Notes: generated by a model not told the origin, from the letters alone. A stretch of 64,000 nt of DNA from Gemmatimonadaceae bacterium (GCA_016742275.1 JACVCD010000001.1:186001-250000); one strand, 5' to 3'. Positions 15,183-25,375 are shown, counted from the stretch's first letter. Translations and numbers: made by a program.

Positions 15183-18100
15183 TAGCCCCCTCTCATCCGG
15201 CGAGCCATGAGAGCCGGCATCACAAACAAAACCCCGAGGGTAGCGGCCACCGTCCCACCCGCCGTGGCGAGTGCGATGGCACCGAACAGATTGTCCGTTC
15301 CCGTTCCCCACGAGAGTGGGATGAGGGAAGCCAATGCGGCGAAGGTCACGATCATGATCATGCCGACGCGATCGAGCAGGGCGCGCACGACCTGACCGGC
15401 ATGCACGCGGCCATTGCTGCGTCGATGTGGAAGCAGAGCGTCTACCAGCAGAATCGTCTGATTGACCGCGAGGCCGACGACCAGGATGACACCGACGGCG
15501 GCTTCGCGGGTGAATGGCGCCTTGGCAATCCAGAATGCCGCCGCAACACCGGCGAGTGCCAATGGCAGCGATATGAACACCATCACCGCGGCCCACACAC
15601 TGTCGAATACCAGCGCAACCGACAGAAGCACGAGTGTTACGCCAATCGCGAACACCAGCCACAAACCTTTGGCGCTTTCGTCGTTTCCGAAGGGCATGCC
15701 ACTGCTGATGTCTTCGATGCGATAGCCGGCCGGCGCCGAGACCGACTTCATGAATGCATCGTGTGTGCGCTTTGCCAGTCGGGCTGGGCCACGAAAGTCA
15801 TAGACCAATTGCCGCACGTATTGTTGGTCTTCGCGAACGACACTGCCGAGTGCTTCGCGTTCGGCGACCAGCGCCACATCACGAATGCGGATCGGTGCGC
15901 CTGTGGCGTTGGGGATGAGTGCATCCTGCAATTCGTCGACCGAACGCGCCGTGGCACCAACTGCTTTGACGGTAACGGGGAGTTCGTCGCCATCAATTTC
16001 GACTTGCTGCCGGCCCATCGGGCCACGCACTTCGCGGCTCACCGCCTGCACAAATTGCGCTGCATTGAGACCGTAGCGCGTGAGCGCACGACGATCGGGC
16101 TCCACCGTGACCTGTGAGCCGCGTTCGCTCGCATACCATCCACCACTGGTAATGCGGATATCGCGCACGCGGATATTGGTGGCGAGCCGCGTTGCCAGGT
16201 CTTCAGCGATACGCTGTACTCCGGCATAGTTGAAGCCCTTGAGTTGAATGCGGTACGACGCAAACGATCCGCCGCCACCTCCACTCGAAAAGGCCGGGCC
16301 TTCTCCCACCACACTGATGGATGCACCACCAACCAGCACCGCGCGCTGTGTAAGTATTTCCTGCATCTCGAGCGGTGCTGCCGTCAGTCCGCCCTCGCGC
16401 GTAAACACCACCACCATCTGCGCACTGGAGCCACCGTATGACGTGGCTCGCACCTGCTCCACTTCTGGTCTACCGACCGCAAGTGCCTCGAACTCCGTCA
16501 TGGCCTGATCGAGTGTGATCGGATCCGAACCGCGCGGAAACGAAATGTGCACACTCAATGTGGTACGTCGCTCACCCCAGAAGTTGAAATTCGAGCGCGG
16601 CACCTTCGCGACAAACCCATACACCATCACTCCCAATACCGTGACGGAGGCCAGGAGCGTCGCCCATCGCCAGCGAAGCAGCGCCATGCTTACATGTGCA
16701 AAGACGCGACGCAGTCGCCTGAACGGCCGCTTGGCAATACGCGCAGAATGAGCTGCCAGTCGTATGCGTGACACACGCCCAACGGCCGGAACCACCAGCA
16801 GCGCGGTGAATACACTCCACGCCAGCGCCAGCAAAAATGCGAGCGCGAAAGGCATGAACGCCGCTCGCGAGTTGCCCTGGAGGTAGAGAAAGGGGAACAA
16901 CACGACGGCAGTGGTGAGTGTGCCGCCAACAACAGCCGGTGCAATACGGCGCGTGGATTCAGCGCGCACTTCCGGCTCATCGGGAACTCTGGCCAATCGT
17001 TCGACGACCACGATGGCGTTCTGCACCAAAATGCCTACACCCATGCCAAGCCCGGCAAGTGTGAGCAAGTTGGCCGGAATACCAAACACGTACAGCGACA
17101 GTGCCGTCGCCGTGATGGCCACGGCGGTTGTACCCATTACCACCAGGACCGCCTGCCACTGCCGCATCAGCAACAGCAATACGGCACATACACTGGCAAA
17201 AGCCACGGCACCGCGCAGCATGAGATCACGCAAGTCGTCCGCGAGATCCTCACTCGAATCACTCGTCACGCGAAGCTGCACACCAATTGGCAATTGCGGT
17301 TCGAGCGCGGCTATCGCGCTGCGCAATGCCTTGGCGGTTTCAATGGCGTCTGCCCCTGCATGTCGCGACACATCGATTGCGACAGCAGGCCGGCCATCAA
17401 TACGAAAAAATCGTCCGCGTGCATCCTCATCCGCGCGAATGGTCGTCAATTCCGACAGACGAAACTGGCGTCCTCCTGGACCAATCACCGGCAGATCACC
17501 CAGCGCCTCGAGACTTTTCGGCTGATCCCGTAGCACCACATTGCGGACCAGCCCTGATCCTCGTGGTTCGAGCACACCGAGCGACTGCACAATGCGTGCA
17601 TTGGTCAGTGCATCGCTCAACTGCTGTGGGGCAATACCCAGACGCCGCAGTCGCGTGGCATCAAAACTGACCGACACGCCCAGGTCAGTACCACCGCGGA
17701 CCTGCACACCAGAAACCCCCGCTACGGATGACAGGCGTGGCGCCACATCCCGATCGAGAATGCGCTGGAGTGTACCTGGGGTGTACGGTCCGAAAATGGT
17801 AATGGAGAGCAGCGGTGCTTCCTGCAGTCCCTCCGGCACATAGTTGGACACCGTGGGCAGATAGGCACCCGGTGGCAGGTCTCTCCGAAAGAGTTCGAGG
17901 CGCTCGAGAATGCCGAGACGGACCATCTGCAGATCCGCCTGCGGTTCGAGCTCCACCGTGAGCATGGCGCTTTCGTCACGACTCGTACTGGAGACACGCT
18001 TTACTCCACGAACACCCTGAATGGCGGACTCTATGGGCGACGTGAGATAGGTCTCCATGACTTCAGGCGACGCGCCGGCCCAGTACGCATTCACCGAAAG

Positions 18101-18226
18101 ACGTGGCAATTCTACTGTCGTACGAGTGGCCAGCGGCAAGCGAGTGAATGCGAGCCCACCGGCCAGCAACAAGGCCACACACAGCGCCCACATGACGGCC
18201 GGGCGCGAGGTGGCAAAGCGTATCAT
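15182..18226 (-). CDS. RND efflux pump inner-membrane subunit, second (TM4 acid lost)
   Basis: A 1014-residue RND transporter with the usual 12-helix, two-large-periplasmic-loop organisation: TM1 near residue 15, helices 2-6 around 330-500, TM7 near 520, helices 8-12 after about 850. It overlaps the preceding RND gene by 4 bases, so the two are translationally coupled. In TM4, where AcrB has the proton-relay pair DD (LLVDDAIVV), this protein has ILVQNAIVV, lacking both acids. By analogy with MdtBC heterotrimers it may be a partner subunit that does not carry protons itself. Substrates unknown. Repeat copy C adjoins its stop codon. Confidence 0.9.
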   Translation of the reverse strand: MIRFATSRPAVMWALCVALLLAGGLAFTRLPLATRTTVELPRLSVNAYWAGASPEVMETYLTSPIESAIQGVRGVKRVSSTSRDESAMLTVELEPQADLQMVRLGILERLELFRRDLPPGAYLPTVSNYVPEGLQEAPLLSITIFGPYTPGTLQRILDRDVAPRLSSVAGVSGVQVRGGTDLGVSVSFDATRLRRLGIAPQQLSDALTNARIVQSLGVLEPRGSGLVRNVVLRDQPKSLEALGDLPVIGPGGRQFRLSELTTIRADEDARGRFFRIDGRPAVAIDVSRHAGADAIETAKALRSAIAALEPQLPIGVQLRVTSDSSEDLADDLRDLMLRGAVAFASVCAVLLLLMRQWQAVLVVMGTTAVAITATALSLYVFGIPANLLTLAGLGMGVGILVQNAIVVVERLARVPDEPEVRAESTRRIAPAVVGGTLTTAVVLFPFLYLQGNSRAAFMPFALAFLLALAWSVFTALLVVPAVGRVSRIRLAAHSARIAKRPFRRLRRVFAHVSMALLRWRWATLLASVTVLGVMVYGFVAKVPRSNFNFWGERRTTLSVHISFPRGSDPITLDQAMTEFEALAVGRPEVEQVRATSYGGSSAQMVVVFTREGGLTAAPLEMQEILTQRAVLVGGASISVVGEGPAFSSGGGGGSFASYRIQLKGFNYAGVQRIAEDLATRLATNIRVRDIRITSGGWYASERGSQVTVEPDRRALTRYGLNAAQFVQAVSREVRGPMGRQQVEIDGDELPVTVKAVGATARSVDELQDALIPNATGAPIRIRDVALVAEREALGSVVREDQQYVRQLVYDFRGPARLAKRTHDAFMKSVSAPAGYRIEDISSGMPFGNDESAKGLWLVFAIGVTLVLLSVALVFDSVWAAVMVFISLPLALAGVAAAFWIAKAPFTREAAVGVILVVGLAVNQTILLVDALLPHRRSNGRVHAGQVVRALLDRVGMIMIVTFAALASLIPLSWGTGTDNLFGAIALATAGGTVAATLGVLFVMPALMARRMRGG

Positions 18227-21200
18227 GATTCTTTCACCGCTGCGGCAGACGACTGCATTGCAGCCGTCCGGCGTTCACTGCGCCCTTCGAGCATCGCGTA
18301 CACTGTGGGCAGCAGGAAGAACGTCACCAGCAATGCGCTGATACTGCCTCCAATGATGCCCGCAGCCAACGGCTGATACAGTGCCCCACCGCTCCCCCAG
18401 CCAAACACCAGTGGCAGCACACCAGTAACCGTGGTAATGCTGGTCATGGCGATGGCGCGCAAGCGCTGTGCCCCGCCCTGCACAATGGCTTCGTGTATTG
18501 GCAATCCTTGCTCACGCAGCGAGCGAATGGCATCGAGCTTCACCACGGCTTCGTTGTCGGCCATACCGATCATGACCACGATGCCAATGAGACTGACCGC
18601 ATTCAGCGATTGTCCCGTAAGCCACAGAAAGACGATCGCACCGGCACCGGCCAGCGGCACGGTAAGCATGACGACGAACGGGATTGTGAAACTCGCGAAC
18701 TCTCCGGCCAGCACGAGAAACATCAACGCCGCAGCCAACACCAATACCAAAGTGAGCTCATCGCTCGTGCGCTTACGCTCGGCGTCCGCACCAGCCACCT
18801 GCCATGTTACGCTGGGCGGCAAAGTGACGGCACGCATCACCCGTTGCACGTCGTCGGTCGCACGAGCAGTTCCACCCTCTTCCACGAGTCCTTCCACCAT
18901 GGACACCGGCCGCTGATTGACGCGCACCACTTCGAGCGGCGCGCGAGTTTCCGCAACGCGCACCAACTGCCCCAGTGGCACGCCGCGTATGGGCGTGCGC
19001 AGCGCCGTGGTGAGATCTTCATTGCTGGCGCCTGCGTATCGCACGGCGATTGGCGTGCGCCTATCGGTCTCACGCAGTTCGCTTGCCGCGACACCACCCA
19101 AAGCACCGGCCAAAGCACTCGATACCGCGATCGGCGCAATACCACGATCGGCCATCCGCGCACGTTCGAGCGATATCTCCACGACCGGTTGCGTGGCCGC
19201 GTAGGCTTCCCGCACATCAGAAAGTGAGGGTATGGTGCGCAGCAGTGCTCGCACCGTATCTGCCCAACGCTGTGACTCCGCCGGATTGGTGCCCGACAGC
19301 TCCACTCGCACCAATCGCCCTTCACGTCCGATCAATGAGCCGAATTCGGATTGCCCCGCAAGATCGATGGCCAGAGCGCCCGCTGCGAGATCGGGAAGCT
19401 GCGCACGCAGACGCTGTGCAAACGGTGCCGCCGGTTCACCTTCGGGGATGCGCACGATGAGCTGCGCCGTGGCACTCGATCCCGGATCAGCACCGCCCAG
19501 CACCTCTTCGTCGGTGGCCTTGCCCACGCGCGCATACACATCGCGAGCGCCGAGCTTACGTGCTTCTGTCTCGATGCGCGCTACCTGCTGCGTCGTTGCT
19601 TCGATCGCCGTGCCTTCCGGTAGTGCCAACTGCGCCACCAACACGCCTTCATCCACACGCGGTAAAATTTCCTTCGGCAAGCGAACAATGAGCAGCACAG
19701 TGACAATGAGTGTGACCACCGCTGCTCCACACACCGCCAGCGGGTGCGTCAACGACCACCGCATCCCGTGTTCGTAGATGCCGGCGAGACGAGAACCAAC
19801 ACGATCCAGCCAGGCTCCCACCCGCCCGCTCGCTTCCGCTTGTTTTGCTTCCGTCCCCTTCGCTTCCGCCTTTCGCGCTTCCGCCGTTCGCTTTCTTCTG
19901 CCCACGATCATTACCGGCATCAACGTCAACGCCAACAGCAAACTCGCCGCCACCGTCGTCACCACACTGAGCGACAGATCGCGGAACAAGGCTGCCGCCA
20001 ATCCGCGTACGAAGATGATGGGTCCGAATACCAGCACCGTGGTAAGCGTTCCCGCAAACAGCGGCGCTGCCACTTCGTCCGTGCCTTGAATGGCCGCTTC
20101 TCTAAGCGGCATGCCTTCACGCCGCTTCCTCCCCACCGACTCAGCCACCACAATCGCCGTATCCACAAGCAAACCGGTGCCAAGCGCCAATCCGCCGAGT
20201 GACAGCACATTGATGGAGACATCGAGTGCCTGCAACGCGACCAGTGCCATGAGTACCGAAAGCGGCACTGTAAGCCCGATGGCCAGCGACAATCGCCAGT
20301 CGCGCAGAAAAACAAAGATGACCAGCAGCGACAGTAAGCCGCCGGCCACGATTTCCTGTCCGAGATTGGACAGTGCGTCAACCACGAAATCCGCCTGCGC
20401 GGCCACCACGGTCATGGGCAGTGCGGGGAATTCCTGCTCCAGTTGCCCCACCGATTCCATCATGCGGCGTGTAACAGCCACCGTGTTGGATCCGGCGTCC
20501 TTGTAGACCACCAGACCAATGGCTTCACCGCCATCGAGTCGCGTGAGCGTCTTGGGATCAGCGAGACCGAGTTCCACGGTGCCCACATCGCGCAGCGCAA
20601 TGCCTCGACCCACTGGCCCCACCGGTGTATCGAGCAACTCCGATGGCGTGCGGAACTCCGTGAGCGTGCGCAATGAAAAGCGGAACTGTCCGCGGCGGAT
20701 AGTTCCACCCGCACCAGTGACGTTCTGCGTGCGAATGGCGGCAGCTACGTCTTCCGGTGTGAGATCAAGTCCACGCAATCGTTCGGCATCGAGCGACACG
20801 CGAATTTCATCTTCAGGAGCGCCGACGACAGCGACACTGGCCACACCTTCGATTTGCTCGATGCGTCGGGCATGCACTTCGGCCGCGGTGCGAGACAGTG
20901 TGCGCAAATCCCCACCGCCCTTGGCACGATCTGAACGCACGGCCAGTACCGCAATGGGACGTTCACCCGGATCGCTGGTCAGCAGCGTTGGGCGATCGGC
21001 ACGTTCAGGCAATTGACCTCGGGTCGCATCGAGGCGTTCGCGCATGGCCAGCACGGTGCTTCGCATATCCGTGCCCCAGGCAAAGCGTGCCGTGGTGGTG
21101 ACTTCATTGTTGCGACTGACACTGCGCAACTCCACCAATCCCGGTGTCGCAGCAATGGCCTGCTCAATCGGCTCAGCCACAAACCGCGAAACTTCAGGAG

Positions 21201-21366
21201 CTGCGGCGCCCTGATACACCGTGCGGATGGTGAGCACCGGCAACGAAACATCAGGCAGCAGCGAGACCGGCAGACGTGTCAGTGAAACGGAGCCGAGCAA
21301 CAATACGGCGAGAATGGCCGCCACCGTGGCAACGGGGCGGCGGACGGCAGCAGCAGCGAGCGACAT
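18223..21366 (-). CDS. RND efflux pump inner-membrane subunit, first
   Basis: A 1047-residue RND transporter. TM4 reads LLVDTAIVVAES, keeping one of AcrB's two aspartates; TM10 reads MIGMADNEAVVKLD in place of AcrB's lysine region, so the proton relay differs from HAE1 pumps. A cytoplasmic linker near residue 500 has an unusual Lys/Glu/Ala run (AEARKAEAKGTEAKQAEAS) coded by short DNA repeats. It starts 6 bases after the adaptor gene and overlaps the second RND gene by 4 bases: the order adaptor-RND-RND is that of mdtABC. No outer membrane channel gene is adjacent. Confidence 0.92.
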   Translation of the reverse strand: MSLAAAAVRRPVATVAAILAVLLLGSVSLTRLPVSLLPDVSLPVLTIRTVYQGAAAPEVSRFVAEPIEQAIAATPGLVELRSVSRNNEVTTTARFAWGTDMRSTVLAMRERLDATRGQLPERADRPTLLTSDPGERPIAVLAVRSDRAKGGGDLRTLSRTAAEVHARRIEQIEGVASVAVVGAPEDEIRVSLDAERLRGLDLTPEDVAAAIRTQNVTGAGGTIRRGQFRFSLRTLTEFRTPSELLDTPVGPVGRGIALRDVGTVELGLADPKTLTRLDGGEAIGLVVYKDAGSNTVAVTRRMMESVGQLEQEFPALPMTVVAAQADFVVDALSNLGQEIVAGGLLSLLVIFVFLRDWRLSLAIGLTVPLSVLMALVALQALDVSINVLSLGGLALGTGLLVDTAIVVAESVGRKRREGMPLREAAIQGTDEVAAPLFAGTLTTVLVFGPIIFVRGLAAALFRDLSLSVVTTVAASLLLALTLMPVMIVGRRKRTAEARKAEAKGTEAKQAEASGRVGAWLDRVGSRLAGIYEHGMRWSLTHPLAVCGAAVVTLIVTVLLIVRLPKEILPRVDEGVLVAQLALPEGTAIEATTQQVARIETEARKLGARDVYARVGKATDEEVLGGADPGSSATAQLIVRIPEGEPAAPFAQRLRAQLPDLAAGALAIDLAGQSEFGSLIGREGRLVRVELSGTNPAESQRWADTVRALLRTIPSLSDVREAYAATQPVVEISLERARMADRGIAPIAVSSALAGALGGVAASELRETDRRTPIAVRYAGASNEDLTTALRTPIRGVPLGQLVRVAETRAPLEVVRVNQRPVSMVEGLVEEGGTARATDDVQRVMRAVTLPPSVTWQVAGADAERKRTSDELTLVLVLAAALMFLVLAGEFASFTIPFVVMLTVPLAGAGAIVFLWLTGQSLNAVSLIGIVVMIGMADNEAVVKLDAIRSLREQGLPIHEAIVQGGAQRLRAIAMTSITTVTGVLPLVFGWGSGGALYQPLAAGIIGGSISALLVTFFLLPTVYAMLEGRSERRTAAMQSSAAAVKES

Positions 21367-21372
21367 GTCGCC

Positions 21373-22509
21373 TTACGCGTCCGGCTTGCGCACGCTCACC
21401 GGAGCGTCGTGCGTGAGCGTGAGATGTCCTTCGATGATGACCGGATCGCCTTTCTTGACGGGGATCTCGCCGGTCACCGAATCGGGCAACACTTCCGTGA
21501 ACATGCCGTTGGTACGACCGGGCAGAATGTAGGTCCACTGTGCGCGCCCATCGCGCACCACAAACACAAGCGGTCGTCCATCGCGTTCAATGACCGCACG
21601 CGCGGGAACAAGGCGCCTGTTGCGAAGACGCGCCGCTTCGAGCGATACATCGGCGTACATACCGGGTCTCAGGGCACCGTCGCCCGCCACACGTACGATG
21701 GCCCGTCCGGCGCGGGTGACGCTGTCCACCAGCGGCAAAACTGCGTCTATGCGGCCACGCAGTGTCTTGCCTCCCGTCGCGGCGCTCGAGACAATGGCTT
21801 CACCGCCGGCCCGGATGAGCGGCATGTCATGCTCAAGGACCTGCGCCTCGACACGCAGGTTCCGGGTATCCACTACCGTGAGCAGTTGCTGTCCGGTTGA
21901 GAGTTTTTCACCGACGGCTATGTCGATAGCATCGATTGTACCAGCCACCGGGCTGCGAATGACGGCACGTTCCTGTTCGTACTTGGCGCGCTCGAGCACC
22001 AATCGCGCCCCACTCAGTCCCGCCTTGTTCATGAGTGCGCGGCGCTGTTCGGGCGTGGGGCCGCGACCAGTGACCAGTGACTCGGGCACGTAGCTCTCGA
22101 GAAACCGCTGTTCCGCCTCATCACTGCGGGCCGCTGCTTCGCGCACCGCGAGTTCGAAGGGGTATGGTTCGAAGCGAATCAGCTCCTGTCCCTGGGTGAC
22201 CGCCTGGCCTGGGCGCACCAGCACCCTTCCAACCGTGCCCGTAACCTCCGCTCGCAGTTTGACCACCGCGTCACTGCGCACTTGTCCTGTCGTGCTCACA
22301 CGCAGGACCAGATCGCCATCGAGGGCATCTTCCGCTGACACGGGAAGCGCGAGCGCAGGTCTTGCGGCATCTGCCGAGTCAACCGAAGCCGATGTAGTGC
22401 TATCGCCGCTGCCGTCCGCCCCGGACGCCTTGGAGCAGCCGACCAGAGCGGCGATATAAATGGCACCGACGAGCAGAAGCCTTGGAATGGAATGCGAATT
22501 GTCAGGCAT
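21373..22509 (-). CDS. RND pump periplasmic adaptor (membrane fusion lipoprotein)
   Basis: A 378-residue HlyD/AcrA-type adaptor. It begins MPDNSHSIPRLLLVGAIY with lipobox ALVGC, so it is anchored in the inner membrane. The lipoyl-like halves are seen in LRAEVTGTVGRVLVRPGQAVTQGQEL and SPVAGTIDAIDIAVGEKLSTGQ, with an alpha-hairpin between them and a beta-barrel after (VEAQVLEHDMPLIRAG). The longer frame to 22671 is rejected because the lipoprotein signal starts at 22509. It is the first gene of the pump operon and serves both RND subunits. Confidence 0.92.
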   Translation of the reverse strand: MPDNSHSIPRLLLVGAIYIAALVGCSKASGADGSGDSTTSASVDSADAARPALALPVSAEDALDGDLVLRVSTTGQVRSDAVVKLRAEVTGTVGRVLVRPGQAVTQGQELIRFEPYPFELAVREAAARSDEAEQRFLESYVPESLVTGRGPTPEQRRALMNKAGLSGARLVLERAKYEQERAVIRSPVAGTIDAIDIAVGEKLSTGQQLLTVVDTRNLRVEAQVLEHDMPLIRAGGEAIVSSAATGGKTLRGRIDAVLPLVDSVTRAGRAIVRVAGDGALRPGMYADVSLEAARLRNRRLVPARAVIERDGRPLVFVVRDGRAQWTYILPGRTNGMFTEVLPDSVTGEIPVKKGDPVIIEGHLTLTHDAPVSVRKPDA

Positions 22510-22761
22510 GGACACGATCAGAATGAAAAATGGGGATCGGCACTTCAAATGCAGCCATCGCCCCCTAGAATCTTTGCCAGCATAACGCCTAGACGAGACA
22601 TTTGCACCATCTTGAGAACGCATTTGGTAGTCGGTGGCATGAACTATTGGTTGGCCACCTCCCAATAGCATGAACTAGAACCGGCGATACCGTGCATCCG
22701 TACAACTGGTACGGCAAATCGTTGCGCGATGCCATTCGAATCAGATCCTGCTCACAACTAA
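22510..22761. other. AT-richer intergenic region with nested repeats
   Basis: A 252-base region between the divergent adaptor and propeller genes, visibly richer in A and T than its left flank. GCATGAACTA occurs twice (near 22637 and 22669), with CTATTGG and its complement CCAATAG between the copies, a nested direct and inverted pattern suited to regulator binding. No gene and no convincing sigma-70 promoter was identified. Confidence 0.4.
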
Positions 22762-23895
22762 ATGACGACGCAACTTAGAGCTCTGGTCTATGGCTGCATG
22801 TCCCTTCTAGCCCTGGGCTGCGGATCAGATCGTTCCCCGCATTCTCCCGCACCCGTATACAATGGGACGCAACTCATCGCCAAGAACTCGAGCGGGGGCC
22901 CACTTGAGATCGACAGACCGTCCTGCGCCGTGTTCACCTCATCCGGTCACGCGATCATCTGCAACGGTGCCGAGCATGAAATTGTGGTACTCGACTCCAA
23001 TGGCATCGAACAATGGCGGTTGGGTCGAGAAGGGAGAGGTCCGGGTGAGTTTCGTGAGATAAGTTCGGTATCAGATGAGGGCACGGATAGAATCGGCATT
23101 TTTGACGCACGCTCAAAGAAGTTCGTTTTGGTCAACACCAGAGGAGAGCTGATCAGCGATCAGTCAACGAAGTTTCTTCGCGGATGGATGCCGCTGTACC
23201 TGGGAAGCTTGAACGATGGTCGTTTGGTTTTTCTCCACTCGACGTCCGGCGCCCCACCGTTGGGGGTATCCAACGCCATCGTCCCACTGCGTACTGCGAT
23301 TGAACTTATTGACACCTCCGGGAATTCCACTGTCGCCATTGATACGATCACCCTGTATGAACGATTCGTGATGGGCCAAGGAGTTGGTGGAATCACCATC
23401 GGCCTTCCACTATCGGCGGGAGGGAAAGCTGTAGTCGGTGCCGGGCAGCTTGTAACAGCTTTCAGTGCCGACAGTTTCGTAGTCAAAAGGTCTCTAGCGA
23501 CATCAATCGCCGAGACGCTCGCGGTAAGCCTCCCCGCACATCCGGTCAGCCAGTCAGAATGGGACCTGGCAATACGCAACAGAATGGCCACGACGGCCTC
23601 GGACTTTCGGGATCGAGTCTCTAAGGCGCTATCCATGGTAGCTCGCCCAAAAACACATCCCAGATTCCGCAGCATGCATGTCTCACCGAGAGGGAGCATT
23701 GCCCTATTGGCGCCAAGTAACGGAGACATGAAAACGTATTCAATCAGCTGTGTCACCATTGTCGATGATGACATCTGCCCGGATGGCATTCTAGGATCTG
23801 GCGATGAGTTGTTGGCGATATCCTCAGGCAGGGCACTCGTCGCTAGAGAACTAGAAGAGGGCAACTACCGAATCGAAATGTGGGTCAGACGTTAA
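22762..23895 (+). CDS. 6-bladed beta-propeller-like lipoprotein
   Basis: A 377-residue protein with a lipoprotein signal (lipobox LALGC near residue 20). The following sequence has NHL/6-bladed-propeller features: IVVLDSNGIEQWRLGREG followed by GRGPGEFREISSV, then IGIFDARSKKFVLVNTRG. The GRGPGEF motif is shared with the convergent gene at 23936, so the two are paralogues. No Shine-Dalgarno sequence is evident before the ATG. Base composition is lower in G+C than neighbouring genes and codon choice is relaxed, a possible sign of transfer or weak selection. Ligand and role unknown. Confidence 0.7.
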   Translation: MTTQLRALVYGCMSLLALGCGSDRSPHSPAPVYNGTQLIAKNSSGGPLEIDRPSCAVFTSSGHAIICNGAEHEIVVLDSNGIEQWRLGREGRGPGEFREISSVSDEGTDRIGIFDARSKKFVLVNTRGELISDQSTKFLRGWMPLYLGSLNDGRLVFLHSTSGAPPLGVSNAIVPLRTAIELIDTSGNSTVAIDTITLYERFVMGQGVGGITIGLPLSAGGKAVVGAGQLVTAFSADSFVVKRSLATSIAETLAVSLPAHPVSQSEWDLAIRNRMATTASDFRDRVSKALSMVARPKTHPRFRSMHVSPRGSIALLAPSNGDMKTYSISCVTIVDDDICPDGILGSGDELLAISSGRALVARELEEGNYRIEMWVRR

Positions 23896-23935
23896 GCGCC
23901 ACATCGGACCAGCGAGATCTAGCAGTCCTGAGAGC

Positions 23936-24979
23936 CTAGTGGCTGGAGTGTGCATGAAACTCCAGCCGATACAGATCATCCGGCCCTTTTTGAGCGATGT
24001 AGACACCGCTCCGAGTAACCGCCAGCACATCCTGATCGCGACTGGTTGTTCGCGTGACATGCCGACCATTCGCTGGTGCCACTACATCCCACACACGAAT
24101 CTTGGCATCCTGCGCCCGATAGCGCGGAATCCAGACCGACCCATCCGTGCCCGATACGATTGAACTCGCGACAAAAGGTGGTTTGTAGCGCGGCATCGAA
24201 TCACGCACGGCTGGTATGAAGTTGCTCCGCTCCGAAGCAGCGACTGGAACCTGCGGAGCGCGAATTGATACTCGGGTGAGTGTGCCATCAGACGCGCGCG
24301 TTTCGACTCCATAAGGGTTGGCTCGAATGGTGACAATGCGATCGTCCTGGAGCAGTGCCCAGCCATCCTCCACCCGGTACGGCAAGGCGTATCGAACAAT
24401 GAGGGTGTCTGCCACTCGGACTGGCCGTGTCATTGGTGGATAAAGCAGCGTGGCAAGGGTATCAACTCGTCGACTCCCAGGCACCCAACGCACAACAGCC
24501 GACCGCGGCGTAGTCTGCGCGTGAAAGAAGGTCGCAAATATCAATCGCCCGCGACTGTCAGCACGAGTAAGCTTGTTGGGTCCCATCTCCGACATCTCGG
24601 GAAACAGAGCCGTACGACCGAACGTCAGATTGCCGGCGATATACTGCACACGCTGCAACCCCCTATCGATCACGACGGTGGAGTCGCCAGGCATCGCCAC
24701 CAACCCCAATGGCTCCTGAAATTCGCCGGGCCCTGCTCCAATCCTGCCAATCTCGCGTAGCGGCTTGCCCGTCGACGCAAGCACATGCAGTCGTCTCTCT
24801 CGCCCATCGAGGAGCAGCACGCGCCCGTCAGACAACACACGAAGTGCAGAGATTTCCGAGTATTCCCAATCAGTCGTCCAGACGGGCTTCGAGAACTCTG
24901 GTTGCTGACTTGAAAGCGGCGAGATAGTCAGCGACGTCCCACACAACCAGGAAACGATCAATGATCGTACAATTTTCAT
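23936..24979 (-). CDS. 6-bladed beta-propeller-like exported protein
   Basis: A 347-residue protein with a Sec signal (MKIVRSLIVSWLCGTSLTIS) and propeller blades: ISALRVLSDGRVLLLDGRER, EIGRIGAGPGEFQEPLGLV, DSTVVIDRGLQRVQYI. The GAGPGEF motif matches the convergent paralogue. ATG 24979 is chosen because the signal peptide starts there. Like its neighbour it lies in lower-GC DNA. The two genes end 40 bases apart. Function unknown. Confidence 0.72.
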   Translation of the reverse strand: MKIVRSLIVSWLCGTSLTISPLSSQQPEFSKPVWTTDWEYSEISALRVLSDGRVLLLDGRERRLHVLASTGKPLREIGRIGAGPGEFQEPLGLVAMPGDSTVVIDRGLQRVQYIAGNLTFGRTALFPEMSEMGPNKLTRADSRGRLIFATFFHAQTTPRSAVVRWVPGSRRVDTLATLLYPPMTRPVRVADTLIVRYALPYRVEDGWALLQDDRIVTIRANPYGVETRASDGTLTRVSIRAPQVPVAASERSNFIPAVRDSMPRYKPPFVASSIVSGTDGSVWIPRYRAQDAKIRVWDVVAPANGRHVTRTTSRDQDVLAVTRSGVYIAQKGPDDLYRLEFHAHSSH

Positions 24980-25241
24980 CGCTTGATTCGTCGGAATGTC
25001 GAACAATCACGGCCAAGATAGCATCGGCGCGCGAAAAGACGGCTCGCCAGAGTTGCGGACCAATACTGAAGTCGCACCGAATATTGATCCCACCCCCGAG
25101 CAAGCCAGAACCCGACCGTCCCGACACTTTTCCTTGCCCCCGCCCCCGCACCCGGTTTAGGTTCCCCGGTCTGGTAGTCCGGTCGCACCGGCTGCCAGGC
25201 GGTCCTCCCCGGCAGTTCCTGCTGGTCCGGGCAGCCGCAAT

Positions 25242-25315
25242 GCGCGCGTAGCTCAGTTGGATAGAGCGTCTGCCTCCGGAGCAGAAGGTCGCAGGTTCGA
25301 GTCCTGCCGCGCGCG
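25242..25315 (+). tRNA. tRNA-Arg (anticodon CCG)
   Basis: A 74-base cloverleaf: acceptor stem GCGCGCG/CGCGCGC with discriminator G, D-arm GCTC...GAGC, anticodon stem TCTGC/GCAGA with loop CTCCGGA (anticodon CCG at 25276-25278, reads CGG), variable loop AGGTC, T-arm GCAGG-TTCGAGT-CCTGC. CCA is not encoded. It lies 60 bases upstream of the rho start. Confidence 0.97.
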
Positions 25316-25375
25316 TGGCTTGGCCCTTCGGCCGTGGTCCCATTGGCCTCGCCCTCCTCATGGTCTCCTTGCCTA

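Noticed and set aside
22700-22725. Sigma-54-like TGGTAC...TTGC upstream of the propeller gene
   Set aside because: The distance between the GG and GC elements is not the required 10 bases.
25334-25375. Upstream GTG start for Rho
   Set aside because: The 14 extra residues are non-conserved and begin only 18 bases after the tRNA; the family start aligns with GTG 25376.
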